The notes beneath the pieces were generated by a model, which worked only from the letters and a program-made list of their open reading frames with translations, did not search any database and was not told the DNA's origin. Positions 63,663-64,000 of a DNA stretch of 64,000 nt are shown one piece after another (position 1 is the first letter of the stretch; the number at the start of each line of letters is the position of its first letter). The position numbers and the translations under genes were made by a program. The DNA is from Hymenobacter ruricola. Lineage in GTDB: Bacteria; Bacteroidota; Bacteroidia; Cytophagales; Hymenobacteraceae. The stretch is from positions 1 to 64,000 of the forward strand of contig NZ_JADQDM010000002.1 of assembly GCF_015694525.1 (NCBI RefSeq), read 5' to 3'.

Positions 63663-64000
63663 CTACTGCGTGGGTGCCACGGGGTACTTCTCAAACAGGG
63701 CCGCCACGGCCGAGTCGATGCGTTTGGCGAGCTTGTCGGCGTTGGGGGTGAGGACGCTTTTGACCGAGCCTTGCCAGATGAGCTCCTGGCGGGCGGCGTC
63801 CACGACTTCGACCGTAGCCGTGCCTTCTTCGTAGTGGCCCACCACCACGTCCTGGCTCTGCCAGTGGTAGTTGCGCTGGCCCAGGTAGATGGGGGCGTCG
63901 CGCAGGGTGGTTTCGCGGGTTTGCACCTTGTCCTGCGTCATCACGCCGATGTTGACCAGCAAATCGGGCGACGCCGACAGCTGGTAGCCGCGCCGTTCCA
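63663..64000 (-). CDS. DUF4136 domain protein, cut by the window edge
   Basis: C-terminal 111 residues only; the gene continues beyond 64000. The visible frame passes through SASPDLLVNIGVMTQDKVQT, YHWQSQDVVVGHYEEGTATVEVVDA, LIWQGSVKSVL and AKRIDSAVAALFEKYP, the pattern of DUF4136 lipoproteins. The N-terminal lipobox expected for this family would lie outside the window. The apparent start at 63962 is a TTG in the middle of a conserved strand and is not the real start. Convergent with the ATP-grasp gene. Confidence 0.8.
   Translation of the reverse strand, partial: ERRGYQLSASPDLLVNIGVMTQDKVQTRETTLRDAPIYLGQRNYHWQSQDVVVGHYEEGTATVEVVDAARQELIWQGSVKSVLTPNADKLAKRIDSAVAALFEKYPVAPTQ

Overview
The window reads as a stretch of chromosome from a high-GC member of the Bacteroidota, most likely Hymenobacter or a close relative in the Cytophagales. 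This rests on gene content and signals, not on a database search. There are several type IX secretion cargo proteins (type A and gliding-associated type B C-termini), a short RpoD of 287 residues, a bacillithiol gene (bshB1), a TonB/beta-barrel receptor of the Bacteroidota type, start codons almost without Shine-Dalgarno sites, and repeated TAnnTTTG -7 promoter elements, some with a TTG about 20 bp upstream.

Layout. 1-8.7 kb: a perfect palindrome at the very edge, a small plug-domain secreted protein, a PLP aminotransferase, an outer-membrane receptor, tsaE, an alanine-dehydrogenase-like gene, an acyltransferase and a flavin reductase. 8.8-12.6 kb: an MHS-type transporter and acetyl-CoA synthetase, separated by a degenerate 21-bp tandem array. 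12.7-18.2 kb: a minus-strand block with a beta-helix T9SS cargo, an exonuclease/GIY-YIG fusion, a DUF2383 protein and an AI-2E-family permease. 18.4-27 kb: parE and parC (topoisomerase IV) with a 1050-residue secreted protein between them. 27.3-35 kb: a secreted/surface block, including a T9SS cargo gene broken by an in-frame TAG, a delta-60 repeat protein and two TPR proteins. 35.2-45 kb: a translation and RNA block: thrS, infC, rpmI, rplT, tRNA-Met, a START-like protein, an LptF/G permease, rpsO, pnp and rpoD. 45.2-48.8 kb: trxB, an M23/LysM peptidase, bshB1 and yjbQ. 49-55.9 kb: accessory genes (TPR protein, methyltransferase, two AraC regulators, SDR, lipoprotein). 56-64 kb: accC, an alpha-oxoamine synthase, a histone H1-like protein, tyrS, holA, a small membrane protein, a second 21-bp array, an R2K-like ATP-grasp protein and a cut-off DUF4136 protein.

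Most notable. Two arrays about 52 kb apart share a 21-bp period and a CCGGAAA(C)GCATYCG core. Five copies of a roughly 100-bp extragenic palindrome are present, two of them bracketing the M23 peptidase gene. infC combines a strong AGGAGG with an apparent AUA start in a genome that otherwise does not use such sites. tsaE may be read from a leaderless mRNA. No CRISPR array, cas gene, transposase, phage gene or complete defence operon was recognised.
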